Positions 35,046-47,970 are shown, counted from the stretch's first letter. The stretch is 64,000 bases of DNA from Sympetrum striolatum (GCA_947579665.1 OX388349.1:24150459-24214458), one strand, 5' to 3'. Made by a program: numbers and translations. The notes: generated from the letters alone by a model not told the origin.

Positions 35046-37619
35046 ATGATGGGCTGCTGTTTTTAAGCATTCTCATATCTGTTTACTTGCTATAAAGAAA
35101 ATCCTATTATTTACATGTGTTTTAACCTCAAAGCTGCCGATGGCTGTTACGTTCATATATAACCGTAATAACTCAGAAATACGGAAACTTTTTGTGTGTT
35201 TTTATCGAAGTAAAGTGTATTTTATAGTATTCATTTCTTCCTATTAGTAACGTTTTAAATCTGATGAATTTCTCATTGAGAAAAATATGTTTTGGTAGTT
35301 CTAGACTGTTAATGCTAGGGTATTGGTAATGCTACATCAGGGCATAGGGGGCAGCCGGAAGATCCAGCCTGGTGGTCTACCGAAGATGTTTAGTAAATTT
35401 TTGTGTTGCTTTCTCTCTTGGTCAATACTGTAGCATTTTGATTGAAATTATTTCATCGCAGAAAAAAATATTTCAATTGAAATTTTTCTCTGTCTGTAGA
35501 TTACTCATAATTTGTAATTTGCTTCTTTCACAAGGAGTACTAGCCTTGATTGCATGATGGGTTGCAGTTGAATTTATCGATTTAAATCATTCTTTTAGGT
35601 GGCTGGACAATGCATCATTTTTCTCGTTAGGTTTTCTTCTTGCTAAGCCATATTTTCAAGTAGTGTTTACCACCAACTTGGAGAAAAGGGGGTATATTTC
35701 AAATTGTTGTATTTCTGACAATGTCCAATCAGGGGTTAAATCGATAGTTTAAAAAGTTTTCAATTTCATTGTGGAGAGTTTAACTCGTGTCAATTGAGTT
35801 TTTTTCTATTCGTTAGAAAACATTGTGGGCTGAATAAAAATACTGCTATACAGTCTCTTTTATCAGTAAGTCTCCAAAAGAACGAATTTTTTCACCACAG
35901 AAGTCTTTATGGAAACATAAGGTATTTATTTGTCGAAACATCACCATAGCCACCTGGAAAAAATCAAGATTTTGGTGATTATCAACATATTTAACATGTG
36001 AATTATCGAGAAATTCCTTTGGATTATAGAAAATGTAGAAGCAGCCTCCTCCTATGACAATTGCATCCGTTGTTTGCAGTCGAACACGCTATTGACGAAT
36101 ACTTTTCTTTCCATGCTGTTTTTTCCTCGCCTCAAGGCTGTTGGTATGGAGACGCGACGATGTTATTCTGGAATTACGACACCTGTTGGCGCCTTCTCTT
36201 CAACTTTTGCAAAAAATATCTCCAGGATTTTTTCCTACCAAATAGAGACCTCTTGCGGCCTATGCAAGGATTGTGGGCGGTACCACAAGTTCGGTTTCAT
36301 CCGGATTCCATGGGAATGAAGCAGTGGCTCGACTAGGATCATTTCGACTTCTGTCAATATTCAGTTCGTCGGTTTTCGACCTGGGTTCTCTCTTGGTTCC
36401 ACCCACTGCTCTTTCATTCCTTGGTTGCTGTAAGCTATCTATTTTCGAATCATGGCGTTTTATGAAATCCAGTCAAAATCGAGATCGATTTTGGTTGGCA
36501 TTTGTTTGTTTTAAAGCATGGGATTTGCTGTTTTTACCCTGTTGAGTGTCTTCATTGTAGCAGTGTATCGGAATATAGTCGATTTCCCTGGTAATAATTG
36601 TTATGATTTAGAATTCCTCTTCGATTTTACAGAAACTCTTCGTATTCTCGAAAGGAATCTCGTAAAACAAAATATTATGCAAAGAAAAGTGGAGAAAGAT
36701 CAATTATTATTTGGTAAAACCTAGATATATTATTTAATTACTAGTAGACGTGTTGATAAGTTCTGTTCTAGTAAAATATTTTGTGAAGATTAATGTTAGA
36801 GAAAACCGTATATTTTAAACGAAGTTAGTAGTCTCATTTACCCAGTGTTTGTAACGGATCATTAGATTTAACGATAGTCTGTTTCGTAATCCTTATCTTC
36901 GAACCAATATAAATTTAAATGAATAATAATTTGCCAATATTTTCTATGAATTTATAATATATTTTAATGGATTGCCTAATTTGAGCCCACTGCAAGAAAT
37001 TGTAGAACGTATACTGCAACAATACTGGTTTTTCGCATCTATACTTAGCTTGGGTCTGTCTTTTTTACCTGCCTCTTTCTATGACATTCTTCCTCTTAAT
37101 GTTATAAATTACTCGTCCGATTTTGACTTGCATTGTCTTTCGATTTGTCATATATTATAGTAGTTTTCCTTTCACCAAAGTACCATTCTCTTCTCTGAGT
37201 CCAGCAAGTGCGGATTTAGAAGTCTTCTTCAGCTCTTTCGATCGGATTTTTTTTTCCGAACGCGAATTTCACCCGATCTGTGAATAGTGACGTCACCATC
37301 TCGAGTTGTCGGATACAATCTCGGCTGCTCCAAGGACGATTCGAACCAATTTCAATTTTCCCGAGGACGTCCCTGCCTCATCCTTACGACGTCGGACTCT
37401 TGGTGAGCATCGTTAGACAAACGAAGCGACTTTCTGAGTTGAAATTTCCGTACTCACTAGTGCGTCTTATATTTGCGCTTTAACATTCGCCGATCGGTTT
37501 AAATCCAATGAAAGTGCAGAAAAAATGGTTTGGGGACGACCCTCAGAGGCAGATTCCTCCTTAGTGGCAGCCGATCACGTGATTGGCGGTCCTGCATGAA
37601 GATGATGATAGGTGAAGTC
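35046..37619. other. Non-coding stretch
   Basis: No gene or repeat is supported. Frames of 60-91 codons near 36061-36545 have no family motif and overlap each other in different phases. Confidence 0.45.
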
Positions 37620-37922
37620 ACGGGGTTCCCAACCATTTAGCAACTGCGTACCACTCGGAATTTTTAGAAATTTTGGCGTACCTACAGTCCTTTATTTTTT
37701 AGAAACATACGAGTAAACCTATTTACTTTCGGAAGAGTGCCCAATGGCTTGTTTTATTTTAATTATTAAATTACTGAGAAAACTTCATAATCATTAATAC
37801 ACCTGTATTTCGGTTTGTTTAACTCTTTATCAAGACAATAATAATCATATATAGATTTTTTTCAATATTTTCGTGCTAATCGCTTGAATTAACCACGTGT
37901 ACCACCGGTTGGGAATTGGGCT
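37620..37922. mobile_element. hAT-like non-autonomous element
   Basis: The left end reads GGGGTTCCCAACC (37622-37634) and the right end GGTTGGGAATTGGG (37907-37920), an inverted repeat of the CAGNGGTTCCCAACC type found in many animal hAT elements. The subterminal words GCGTACCACT and GTGTACCACC are also shared. The interior is AT-rich with no coding capacity. An exact 8-bp target duplication was not found, so the ends are approximate. Confidence 0.55.
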
Positions 37923-38129
37923 AAGTGAATAAAAAGGATCCTAAGGCAAATGTGCTATGTTTCCTATAGAAATCTTGGTTTATAACCAGTGCAATTTTTA
38001 TTACTACTTAACCGTAAAATGTGTGCTTATGTTAGTGTTTTCGAAGTTAATTTTACGTGAACTATGATTATAGCAACTGATTACCTAATCCCTCTACCTC
38101 TCGTCTCCCAATGAATATAATTTATTTTA

Positions 38130-38205
38130 TAATAATAATCATAAAGAAGCTTCATTTTTAAGGGGTGATGGAGACTAAAGAGTCTCTTCTTATATCTATC
38201 CCATC
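38130..38205 (-). repeat. LINE-like 3' end with conserved hairpin, copy 1
   Basis: An AATAATAAT tail, about 40 bp of spacer, then GAGACTAAAGAGTCTC (38171-38186) and TCTTCTT...ATCTATCCC align with the reverse complement of 42915-42993. The hairpin and TAA-type tail suggest the 3' terminus of a retroelement. The conservation is short and the class is inferred. Confidence 0.45.
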
Positions 38206-38369
38206 GACTTCGTGTTTAGATTTAGATTCAAAATACATTTCTCTTCATCAACCAAATGCTCCCTTACTATTCCGTATAACCTCACTGTTATTAGTTGAGT
38301 TTTAGCAATCATTTCCCGGTTTGCGGGGTATTTTTGTATGCCGCTCAGTTGAAAATATATTGTTTTGTC

Positions 38370-38530
38370 ACTTATTAATCCAACAAAGGATGGAAATTCG
38401 GTTTCAGAATTGAAAAGGACGTGGCTCGATAGTTCTGTGGTTAAAATACCTGTCCGGAAATTGGAGACCTGGGTTCGAGTCCCAGCCAAGTCACTATTTT
38501 TCAATTCGGTATTACGATGACTTATTAATC
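38370..38530 (+). mobile_element. tRNA-like SINE with 11-bp target duplication
   Basis: The 11-bp word ACTTATTAATC occurs at 38370-38380 and 38520-38530 and brackets a 139-bp insert. Inside, 38418-38493 reads as a tRNA-like sequence with an A-box-like TAGTTCTGTGG (38430-38440), a perfect B-box GGTTCGAGTCC (38472-38482), a 5-bp T-stem CTGGG/CCCAG and a 6/7 acceptor pairing. It is flanked inside the insert by inverted GAATTGAAAA / TTTTTCAATTC. Retention of an acceptor stem could make this a tRNA pseudogene, but the target duplication argues for retroposition. Confidence 0.65.
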
Positions 38531-38768
38531 TTACTTTTAATGAATTTATGTTTAATGCTAAGAGCGCTTGGTTATGTCAGGAAACTATGATTTTGAAATG
38601 CTTAGATATCGTATTCATTATATTTATTGTTATCATAACTTATGTGAAAGTATACACGAAAATTTTATCCATTACTTCTCTTAAGTACCGCTGTAATCAC
38701 TGGAGTTGCATACAGGTACTTAACGCCCAATTTCTATAGGCAAGGCTTAGAATCTACTAATGCATCGG

Positions 38769-38968
38769 AAAAAGATAGCGAGTGAAGCTTTTATTTTATA
38801 AATTATTCTGACACTTCTTTAAAAATCTCCAACAAGAATTCCCAGTAGCTATTCACCAACTAATACCTAATACTAAAAGGATAGCAATGGAAGCTTTTAT
38901 TTTCTAAATTATACTGACATTTCTTTAAAAATATCCAACAAGATTTCCCAGTAGCCTTTTATCAATGT
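38769..38968 (+). repeat. Tandem duplication, period 106 bp
   Basis: GAAGCTTTTATTTT occurs at 38784 and 38890. It is followed in both copies by TAAATTAT(T/A)CTGACA(C/T)TTC, TTTAAAAAT(C/A)TCCAACAAGA and TTCCCAGTAGC. Divergence is low, with one small indel. It is a simple head-to-tail duplication of about 100 bp. Confidence 0.85.
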
Positions 38969-41900
38969 TTCATCTCAATTTAAGACGGTAAACCAATCTT
39001 AATACGCATTTATATTATCCGCTTACACGCCCTCTCCGACTCCAAGCGAGGTTTTCATATAAGAAAATCAGGATCACTTTATTTTCAAGTGAAAGTTTCG
39101 TCGCTGTCGCAGTGATAAGGAAAAGATAAGTCTTAATCTTCGGTAACGTATCCTTTTCCGTGGATTCGTGCGCATGCGTCAGATAAACCTTCCTCGTGGC
39201 AGTAATCTTATCAAATTCAATCCTAAGGGGGCTTTCTATTCCGTAAATTCAATCGTAGTCGCTGAGAGGTTCACTGCTACCGCGTTGAAAGAAATCCGTC
39301 CTAGTCTGTCTCTCGAGATCATGGTAATTTTTCGCCGTAGGCAATCTAGGCGGGATTGACGAAGAGTTGAAGTAATAAGGAATGAACCGTACGCATTTAA
39401 TTCGTTCTATATTAGCGAGGATATATTTGTATGGGAAAATTGTCACATGACCTGAGGTATATATCAATTGTTATTCAGTCATTTATTTGCTGTTCTAGTT
39501 TGTTTTTGGCTGTGGAAGGATAAATTAAAGGCGTTCTATCTCCCCGTAAGACTGGAATACTGTTCAACGATATTAACGTTTCACGGAGAAAATTTTAGTA
39601 TTATGGAAGATAGAGACGAAAATTTACTTGCAACTTACTTTTATCAAAAATGTATGGGCCAGATTTAACATAATTCTGTCATAACGTGGTTCCGAGTTTC
39701 ATTCTTAAATACTTTGGTCTAATAGTGAAATCGTATTTAAACAAAAAGGAATTTATATATTAGAAATATTTTTTTCCTTTTTTTTGAAACGTGGTTAATT
39801 TTTTCAGAGCTTTTTTACGGAAATACTAAAGCTCATACGTCTTTAGTTGTTATATTTTTTAGATTCCCTAAAAAATTCGAGGTTAATCCGTTATTTATCA
39901 CAAATTAAAAAACCTCCTAAGACTGATCTTAGCACATATAGCAGACATATTTTCCCTGAATATTGATAGTTTTAGGATTTTAGTAGCAGAGGCGGAATGT
40001 GAGTTAATAAAGCTTAGGCTTTGGTATTGGAAAAGGGTAATGGAGCTCATGTAAACTTAAATCATAATAGAATGACGTATGAGCTCAGCTTTTTGGAAGA
40101 TTAAGCTTTACCGTAGTCTAGAACATGATTAAAAGGAAAGATAATGAATATTATTACATTAGTAGTTAAGTAGTCTTTTTAAGGAGATAAAAATAAAACA
40201 TGTATCGATTCGCTCCCCCTTCGCTTATTCTATAAATTTACTTGAAATGTTTTTATATACATTTAAATGGATAAATTCAGTCTCTCTTTCGGTTGTGATA
40301 ATACATTTTGATGTCTTCATTCTTGTGTTGCTACGTAAATTCGCATTCAAGATGTAATCTGCACTTAGGTTATGTTTATGAAATGAATGGATAATTTATA
40401 CGGATTTGTCAATCAATGTTTATTGTAATAATTGTCTTCTGGGCATGAAGATTGAAGTCGCTGTTTCCGAGTGACCATTGATTCGAGTGCAAGCGCATTG
40501 GTGGTCACGTTTCTCCTTCAATCCTCATGGTTTCGTCATTCCTCGTTTACCTCTTTTTATGGTTCATCTCGGAAGTCAGGAGAAAGAGCTTCCTAGAAAA
40601 ACATTTTATGAATAGATTTTTATGTTTCTACGAACCGAATTTGCTGATTCTAACATATCGTAAGTAGTTCTTCAGAACGGTAGCAATGTGGTAAATTGAT
40701 TTGAACAGTCCGTATGCTTGGGATCACTGAATCTTGTTCCTCTTACTTGCTATCAAGAAACAGAGGAAGTAATTAACTGAAGTATTTGACTTCAATTGAT
40801 CATAAACTTGCGAATTTAACCTCTTCAAGTTGAAACTTGCTTGAAGGAAATGCAAAACTTAACGATTTTTAATTTCTCTGGGAAGAATCTTTGAAACCAT
40901 AGTATAAAATATCTAGATATTCTTTTATTAATGTTCTAAAATTAAGATGGACAATCTAATCAATCTTGAAATAATTCTACGGTAAATAAATGTCCATTGG
41001 TTTTTGGTTCTTATGAAACCTAATAAATTGTTTAATGTGACTTATATATGTAGTAACATATTATCTATTGTAGTATATTTTATAACATCTTATCTATCTA
41101 TTGTATTTTTAGATCCTATGGTGATAATATAGTACCGTAGTACACACATTAGTGGTTATTTGTCTGAAGTTTGAAGTCTTTGAAAAGTTATTAGACAACA
41201 TATTTTAGCTTTGAAATAAAAAACAGCCTGATGCAATCTTCTTCGAATGGTCCTGAGAAAGGTTCTACCCTGATTAGGGCGGATCTAATTTAATAAATAA
41301 AAGACATTTAAAAAATAAATAGAACAAAATACTTTTTAGTACGATAACCTTGTGTACTAACGTATGGGGATTGCGACATATTCAAATTAGAAATCCTTGT
41401 TCCTGCAATCGATTTCTGGTTTCCAATTCGTCCTCTGTAAACTATTTATTTGCATCAAAATTTGGTCTGGGCTGTGAGGTTATTTACCGGCAATTTCCTG
41501 ATGCTAGTAGTTGTTCATTGAAATAGAATGATTGGTCGCAGAAAAGTTTATGATTACTTAAACCGTTAATTAAACCTTACCAAATTCGACTAAGATTGTT
41601 TTGTATCGGTATTTTTATTGATACTCCTTTATTGATTAATTTATCATGTTCAGGTGAAGCTGGTGATATTTGAGCCTCGGATTGTTTATTTAATTACTGA
41701 TAGATTCATAGACATGAAAAATACACATTTATCCTCTTAGATAGCTGCTAGAAGATTTAGTTTTTTTGCAGCGGGATTCAATATATTTGCTGAACGGATA
41801 ATCTTATGAGTAGATAATAAAAACTCATTTTTGAAAAGCGTGCGATTTTGATTTCGTCTAAAATTTCATCGTTTAAACAGAAATAAGTGTCCGAAATAAC

Positions 41901-42914
41901 AATTCCACATCGCTACTGCTTTGATGGTAGAGATTATTGTATTATTTCTCTCGAACCCCCTGTTCCGCCTTATTTTCCCTCCCTCTATAGCTGTTGGACT
42001 GTTGGCCTCCAGGAAGGCCACGGACGCCTTATTCGAACCCGGCTCACCTCACTCGGCGGCCTCTCTGCTTCCCATATCCGAGCGGTCCTTCAAGTTTTTC
42101 TCTTCATCGCATATCAGGATATGTCCACAGAGTCATCTCGGTCTGGTGCCCGAGAGACCGATATTAAGTCAATCTGATTCGGAACCCATTAGCTACTAAA
42201 ATTCTTCTTTACTTAACTCTTATTATTCATAAATGACAATTCGACATAAAGTAGGGTGGTTACAATCATACTAAAATTAACAATCACGTTACAATTATAA
42301 AAACACAACACGGTGACAAAACAATGCTTTCAACTCTAGCTGCAACACTACAGCATCAATGGCTTCAATAGTAAATACATCATTCACCAACAGCTATACT
42401 TCTGCAATACAATCACCACCCAATTAAAACTACATTGACCCATTTTTTCTATCGATCAACACAATTACCTTAATTATCATTTCCTATCAATGAATACCTT
42501 ATAAATACCCCAACAAAATTACCCTTATTCAAAGTAAGACTATACAATCATCGCCCAGCTCAAAAATAGTGCACCTCCTTTAGATCTAACACATTTTCTC
42601 ATATTGTCTAAAAATATTTAATCCTAAATTACATCCACACAGTTCCCTCATATATTATACTAGTTTTTTCCAGGGCTCCTAGTAGGCTTTCGCGGATACC
42701 AGGAACTAATTATTAACCAGTATATTGAATTTTAAACTCATTTGTTGTGTTATTTCAGTTATTATTCAGTGTGCGGTGAATATATTACAAATGAAAAATT
42801 CGAATAGAATATTAATCTGTTCTCATACCTCACCGTAGGCGTTTATTTATCAATTCACCAACACCCCGTCAATAGCCATCTACATCCAATTACTATGAAG
42901 TCTATCAAACACCA
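38969..42914. other. AT-rich non-coding stretch
   Basis: No gene is supported over about 3.9 kb. A weak hairpin lies at about 40443-40542 (CATGAAGATTGAAG with CCTTCAATCCTCATG, and GTGACCA with TGGTCAC inside). A short local repeat, TAACAT...TTATCTAT...TTGTA, is at 41054-41107. A GC-richer patch at 41950-42100 includes GTTCGAA words but no complete Pol III box pair. Confidence 0.45.
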
Positions 42915-42993
42915 CATGGGTTAGATGGAAGAAGAGACTTTTAAGTCTCAATATCGCCCAAATAAAGACGATTTATTATTACTATTATTATAT
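42915..42993 (+). repeat. LINE-like 3' end with conserved hairpin, copy 2
   Basis: ATGGGTTAGATGGAAGAAG, the hairpin GAGACTTTTAAGTCTC (42934-42949), CAATATCGCCCAAATAAAG and a (TTA)n tail match copy 1 on the opposite strand. The stem GAGACT/AGTCTC is kept in both while the loop differs. Confidence 0.5.
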
Positions 42994-43398
42994 CCAAACC
43001 GGGATTAGAATCCGGGACATTTTAGCGTATACTTATTAGTTGAACGAAATAGAAGAAATGTCAAGCAAGAACGATCCATTTTCAAAACCAAGATTGACGA
43101 AGATATCTATCCATTATTGACTAAAAAATGAACTGCGCAACTCACATTTCATTCCGAATACCTACTCTTATTTTCGGTCGTTGACTGAATTTCCTTCTTC
43201 GGAAAAAAATTGATGCATAGTAGTTTATTCTTCGGGGAACTTGGCGTGAGAATAACCAAAGCTTGTTGAATGGTGACAATTTGAAATAGAGATAATAAAG
43301 AACGAACTATTTTGTTTGGAAAACTCTTGGTGTTGTGTTGTCATCTGTGGAATAATATTCCGTGATAGTCATGAAGAACGTACAAATTTGTTTTTGTT

Positions 43399-43519
43399 GT
43401 ATTGGTTAAAAGTGCTTCGACATCTCAGATCATTTCGCACATGGGCTCCCACCGGGAATTGAACCTCGGACCGCTTTTACCGAAGCAACGCGTTGCCCAC
43501 TTGGCTATCCGGGATTCCT
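43399..43519 (-). mobile_element. tRNA-derived SINE, copy 2
   Basis: This copy is homologous to 30938-31051. It carries the same B-box GGTTCAATTCC (43465-43455), the same A-box TAGCCAAGTGG (43507-43497) and the same body words (GAAGCACTTTTAACCAAT). The acceptor end has decayed (GGATTCC in place of GAGAGCCC). Confidence 0.75.
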
Positions 43520-44555
43520 CCCACAAAGTATATGCAGAAGGATTTATTCTATGCAAATGCAAATTTGTATGTCGTATAAATTTTCGATCGTAATATTTCC
43601 ATTCTTTTTGTTTGTCCGATGCAAAATATTTAAAATTCCTATCAATCTATGAGAAATTTTTCACTAGCTATTCATATAAGCTTATAATTATTTTTAATTT
43701 TTTGTATCGGAATTCATGCAGGTGAATTCTTTGAAGCTCCAAAGCTAAAAATAACTTTATGCCTCGCTGAAAATGGAATTAAATTTACAAAATATTTGCA
43801 GTGTGGTTCCTTTTTGTCTCTTTGTGTCGTATCTGTATCAAAATTTCGAGAATACTGTTTTAGCAAAATTAAATTACATATTTGGTTATTACTTTGTTTC
43901 GCTATGCTGAGTACTTCTAAATCAGATTTTGTTTCATTGAATTTTATACGATTATAATTCTAACTTTTGTTGAAATGAAGTTTTCTCTCTTAGTTTACTT
44001 TGACTTACGTTCTTTTTATTAGATTCTCTTCTTAAATATTTTATAAATCTTGTCATGCGTTATACTCCCTCAAAAACTATTTCAGATTGTAAATCTCATA
44101 TAATGAGAAGGGATAACACCTTGTATCAGGTTACTTCAATGAAAATAGTTAAAGAAATTAAATGTTTTCCTTCCTGTGATATTTGATGAATTATCAACTT
44201 AAGTGAAAAACTTGAAAACGATTTCAGAGGTTGAAGTGAAATTTAGAAATCACTTACTGAAAAATTGTAATTGAATAAGTCGGGATGAAATCGGAGCTCT
44301 TTTTTATGTTTATTTTCTTTGTCATGCTTAATTTTATGATCAGCTTTTTTGCCTTTGATCTATTAATACAATTCAGTTATGATTATCTTATGATCGATGT
44401 GTTCTTTTATTGAGGCACCTCTCAAGTCACTGAATTAGCATGGCCTGAAAGTTTTGTTTCTTATAATTTCATATGTGAATATTCTCGTAGAATTTGTGTA
44501 TATTATGTATATTTACTTGATTTCTTTTCTAGAATGAGAATTGTATTTGTTTCTC

Positions 44556-44625
44556 GTTAAAAAGGGACTCGAACCCACTGCTTTCACGCGCAAGGTCTAT
44601 CTTCGATAATACCATCCGAGCGTGA
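44556..44625 (-). repeat. tRNA-like Pol III promoter remnant
   Basis: On the minus strand, a B-box GGGTTCGAGTCC lies at 44576-44565 and an A-box-like CGCTCGGATGG at about 44622-44612, about 35 nt apart as in a tRNA. No complete acceptor stem is seen. It is likely a SINE head of a different family from 30938. Confidence 0.45.
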
Positions 44626-44799
44626 GTTCATGACGACACACTCACTGCTTCTACGCTTCAAAACTCTTTAATCAAATTTAACATTCATTGCTTCCACGTG
44701 CTGCAGTCATACTCGAGACCTGCCCCGCAAATCGGTGGATAATAATCCGTAATTCAGTTTGCTTATCTATCAAAGTTGTGTCATAGTAATCTTTCCCGA

Positions 44800-45345
44800 G
44801 GACTCTTGCCAGCGTGTGTTTTTCCGCCGCGACCTTTTGAATGCGTCCTATTTGGTCATCTCCAATAAAGCGAGCTCATTTAGTAATCGCATCGAGGAAA
44901 TCAGTGGAAGATCGAATCGGATGGCGACCATCAAGCGATCTCCGAGTCCATTTGCGGAGACGTAATGGCGCGAAGCGACGTCTATACGAATTAACCACAA
45001 AGTGGACTCGGATGACTAACAGCGGCAAGACGTCCGCCTAACAAACAAAAGGGCAAAAGAACAATGGAGTGCGAATGGGTGCGATCGGTGGATATTTGCT
45101 TCCACCAGTGCCGAGACCATTTCTAGCCGAGCAGCCTTCGGGAGGCAGCGATACGCCTACATTTAAACGATGTAATTTTCTGGTTTGTAGTTCAAGGAGC
45201 AAAAGTTTTGTTCGAGCCAAACATTGACCGCGTTTCGAAATATCTAGGCGGCGCAAGATTCTATGAGTGTGCACTTGAATGAAGCGTGGAAATCCGCGGT
45301 GTTTCGCTGCGCTGGGGGTACTTCTCCCGCGGAGGTGAAACTGAG
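44800..45345. other. GC- and CpG-rich island
   Basis: An extended CpG-containing block (CCGCCGCGACC, GCGACGTC, GGCGGCGCAAG, TCTCCCGCGGAGG). Several 66-78 codon frames overlap in different phases with no family motif. Probably non-coding and possibly regulatory. Confidence 0.3.
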
Positions 45346-45419
45346 TTGATCAGACTTGTATGCTTAATATTCTACAGTTTATGACCAATACGTCAACTAA
45401 AGGGATGGAAGAAATAGCT

Positions 45420-45510
45420 GTGGACTTAGATGCACCGATATTTAGAATAGATAATTAGAATAATTTTTTAGATAAATAGAATAGATAATTAGATATAATT
45501 AGAAATGGAA
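45420..45510. repeat. Low-complexity AGATAATTAGA repeats
   Basis: Imperfect tandem copies of TAGAATAGATAATTAGA occur at about 45442 and 45478, with further TTAGATA words between them. A short AT-rich slippage repeat. Confidence 0.6.
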
Positions 45511-47500
45511 CATTTGTGCATTTTAGCTGCGCGAAACTATTAGCAAATGGTTGCAAATGTTATCATATTCTGCTTTTATATGAGGTCTGTTGCCATTATT
45601 CTTACGAAGCTTTCCTTAGCTTCCTATTTGCTGGTAAGGCCTGTAAAAGCGAGGTTGAGATTGAAAAGTTAAATAAATAAGTAGTGTGTAGATTAAAAGA
45701 GATATAGAAGAAAACTTAATAAGAAGTGGACGTAAAAAAAAACCTAAGGTAATATCTTAGTGAAACATCTACTGCTGGAAAACACCCACGAAGTAGGGTG
45801 AAACCTGCGCTAACCTACTGATAGTACAAGCTGGAAGAGCTATTCTCTTCTTGCCCTTTATTAATTACAATTCTTGTTGTTTTATTTGTTCTATTTGCTG
45901 AAACGTTTTCCTCTTTTGATGTCATATGCTATAATTAGAATCCCTACCATAACCCCTTTGATTATTCGCCTTATTTTAGAATGATCACCATCGTACGATA
46001 CTATCAATACACAATTATTGGTGATTTTTCTTCAACCTGTAATCAAGTTCCTTGTCCAATTCACTGTTATCCATCACTCAAAATTACCATCACATAGGTT
46101 CTTAATTCTTCTTCCCGCCTAGATATTAAAATGTATTGGATTTCTTTCTCCGTTGTTAACACATCATTATATTACAGCGTTCCAGGCACTCGCCACTAAC
46201 ATTCCATCAATTTCGTTCGGAAACTCTTTTCTATCTTAATTCTCATCCTTAAACACATAATTATCTTTGATAGTTGATAGTTGGGTTGAGTCTATTATAG
46301 CTAGTTGGTCTGCATGTGATGTGTTGTTTATGTCTACCAAAGAGTGTCCACGAAGAATTGCTTTTAAAATTAAATGACGAGATGACATTTCAGAATGGGG
46401 GCCATATCTTCTTCTCGCATATTTATTTTATAAAATCTCATGTAAAGCGAGGGATCCCATCGAAAGCATGTCCGGAGATTTGATGTGTCAGACAATATAC
46501 TTAACGAGGCATGTATATTTATTAATCAATTACCATTCCTAATATTTGTGGAGGGATGTTTTCAAACATGTTCGCCGCTTATTTGACGGAAGTTTAAGAT
46601 CTTCAAAACTTTTAATTTCGAGGGATCTCTTTGATCTTGACGAAATAAAATTTATTCCCAGATGAAGAATCCTGTACAGGTTGAATTTTTCTTTAAGATA
46701 GGGAAATGATATTTTGAAAAAGTTGTTGTTTCATTCACATTTAGAGGCATAGAAGAATCTACATGTTAGGTTCAGTATTTAAACCATCAAATTATATTCA
46801 TTAATGAAGATACAATTCCACTGTTCTAGGAAGTTCTAAAGTTTTTGTGTGTGCTTATATTGCGTGGTTTTTTTATTTTAATTCATTAATCTAGAAAATA
46901 GCCTATAACCGAATGTTTTAAGGGTCTTATAATTACTGAAACACGCGCTCACTTGCCAGGTTATAATTCTACTATGTTTGCTGGAAAAATTGAAGTTTTA
47001 TTATGAATGAAATTTCAAGTCACTGAGTTTCGTGGTAATATGGCGTTTTTAATAGTTCGACTGTCATTAATTTAAAAGTTTAGAGGTTACCCTCTCAAGT
47101 TGCGAATATGGTTCCTTTTCAAAGATAGTTTGCCGCGTTCGTTGATTTATCCATTTATAATTGAATTCGTTTAAATAAATCTTTCCATAATCCATATATT
47201 TTTAATCTAAATTTTTATAAAAATGAAGGAGCAGAGAAGATTTTAGTGCTACTGCGACCCACGAATGTATTATTTAAAGAATGAAAGAGCTTAATAATAC
47301 CAAGAACATATTTTGCCCTCACCAGTCAATTTCTAAGTTCATTTATTTATGAAGCACGACACCATTCCATAGTTTCGAACTTGAACTTGTTAGATTTTAA
47401 GTATTTTTTGATTGAAAGTTTTGTCTCCGTACGAAGGCGTCGACTCGCAATACATCGACTGGTATTTAAGTCATAAATACGTTAATGCGCGAGCTAGTGG
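45511..47500. other. AT-rich non-coding stretch
   Basis: No gene, RNA or bounded repeat is supported. Confidence 0.5.
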
Positions 47501-47970
47501 AATGTTTTTTGGTGTCGAGCGCCATTTTCCGCTCGGATGGAATTTCACTGTTTAATAATGGATAGCCGCTGTGGCGTGAATCTCCACTGTCGACGCGATT
47601 TTTGCGACTTTCCAATTCTCCTATCTTTCTTTTCTCTCGCTCTCTTTAAAACTGATAGTTTATCAGCTCGGCGGCGATTAATCAGCTGTTTGTATTGCAG
47701 ATTTACTTTTTTTTCGCTGGCCTTCGAAGCGGCCATATTTAATCCGGAAATTGCGTCGCCATTTTTTTCTCCTTGTTTGCTCGCGGGGCTGCGCATTTGT
47801 TTTACGTTCCGCGGTGTTAAACGGCGGCCTATTGAGATCAATCGCTTCGAATGATGAATGTTGAATATTCTGCCGATAGCTTATCTCTCGCTCGTTGACA
47901 AACCGCGGAAATGTAGCTTGGCTCTCGCGGTTGGCTGGTGTTACACCCGCGGAAAAGTGTCGTTCGTTGG
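47501..47970. promoter_or_regulatory. Candidate conserved regulatory island
   Basis: A sharply bounded GC-richer block in AT-rich DNA carries a palindromic homeodomain-type site GATTAATC (47676-47683) overlapping an E-box CAGCTG (47683-47688). A CCATATTTAATCC stretch near 47731 and CpG-rich words (GCGGCGATT, CCGCGGTG, AACGGCGGCC) follow. Frames of 98-105 codons exist on both strands, which reflects composition more than coding. The site cluster inside an apparent long intron is suggestive of an enhancer. No conservation data are available. Confidence 0.35.

Noticed and set aside
40443..40542. microRNA-like hairpin
   Set aside because: Only two short paired blocks (14 bp with one mismatch, and 7 bp) separated by large internal loops. 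Not a convincing precursor.
41640..41660. Ratchet site at TTCAG|GTGAAG
   Set aside because: Weak tract and a poor donor (GTGAAG).
42900..43020. CRISPR or satellite array
   Set aside because: Only simple (TTA)n and one hairpin are present. No regularly spaced repeats occur anywhere in the window.
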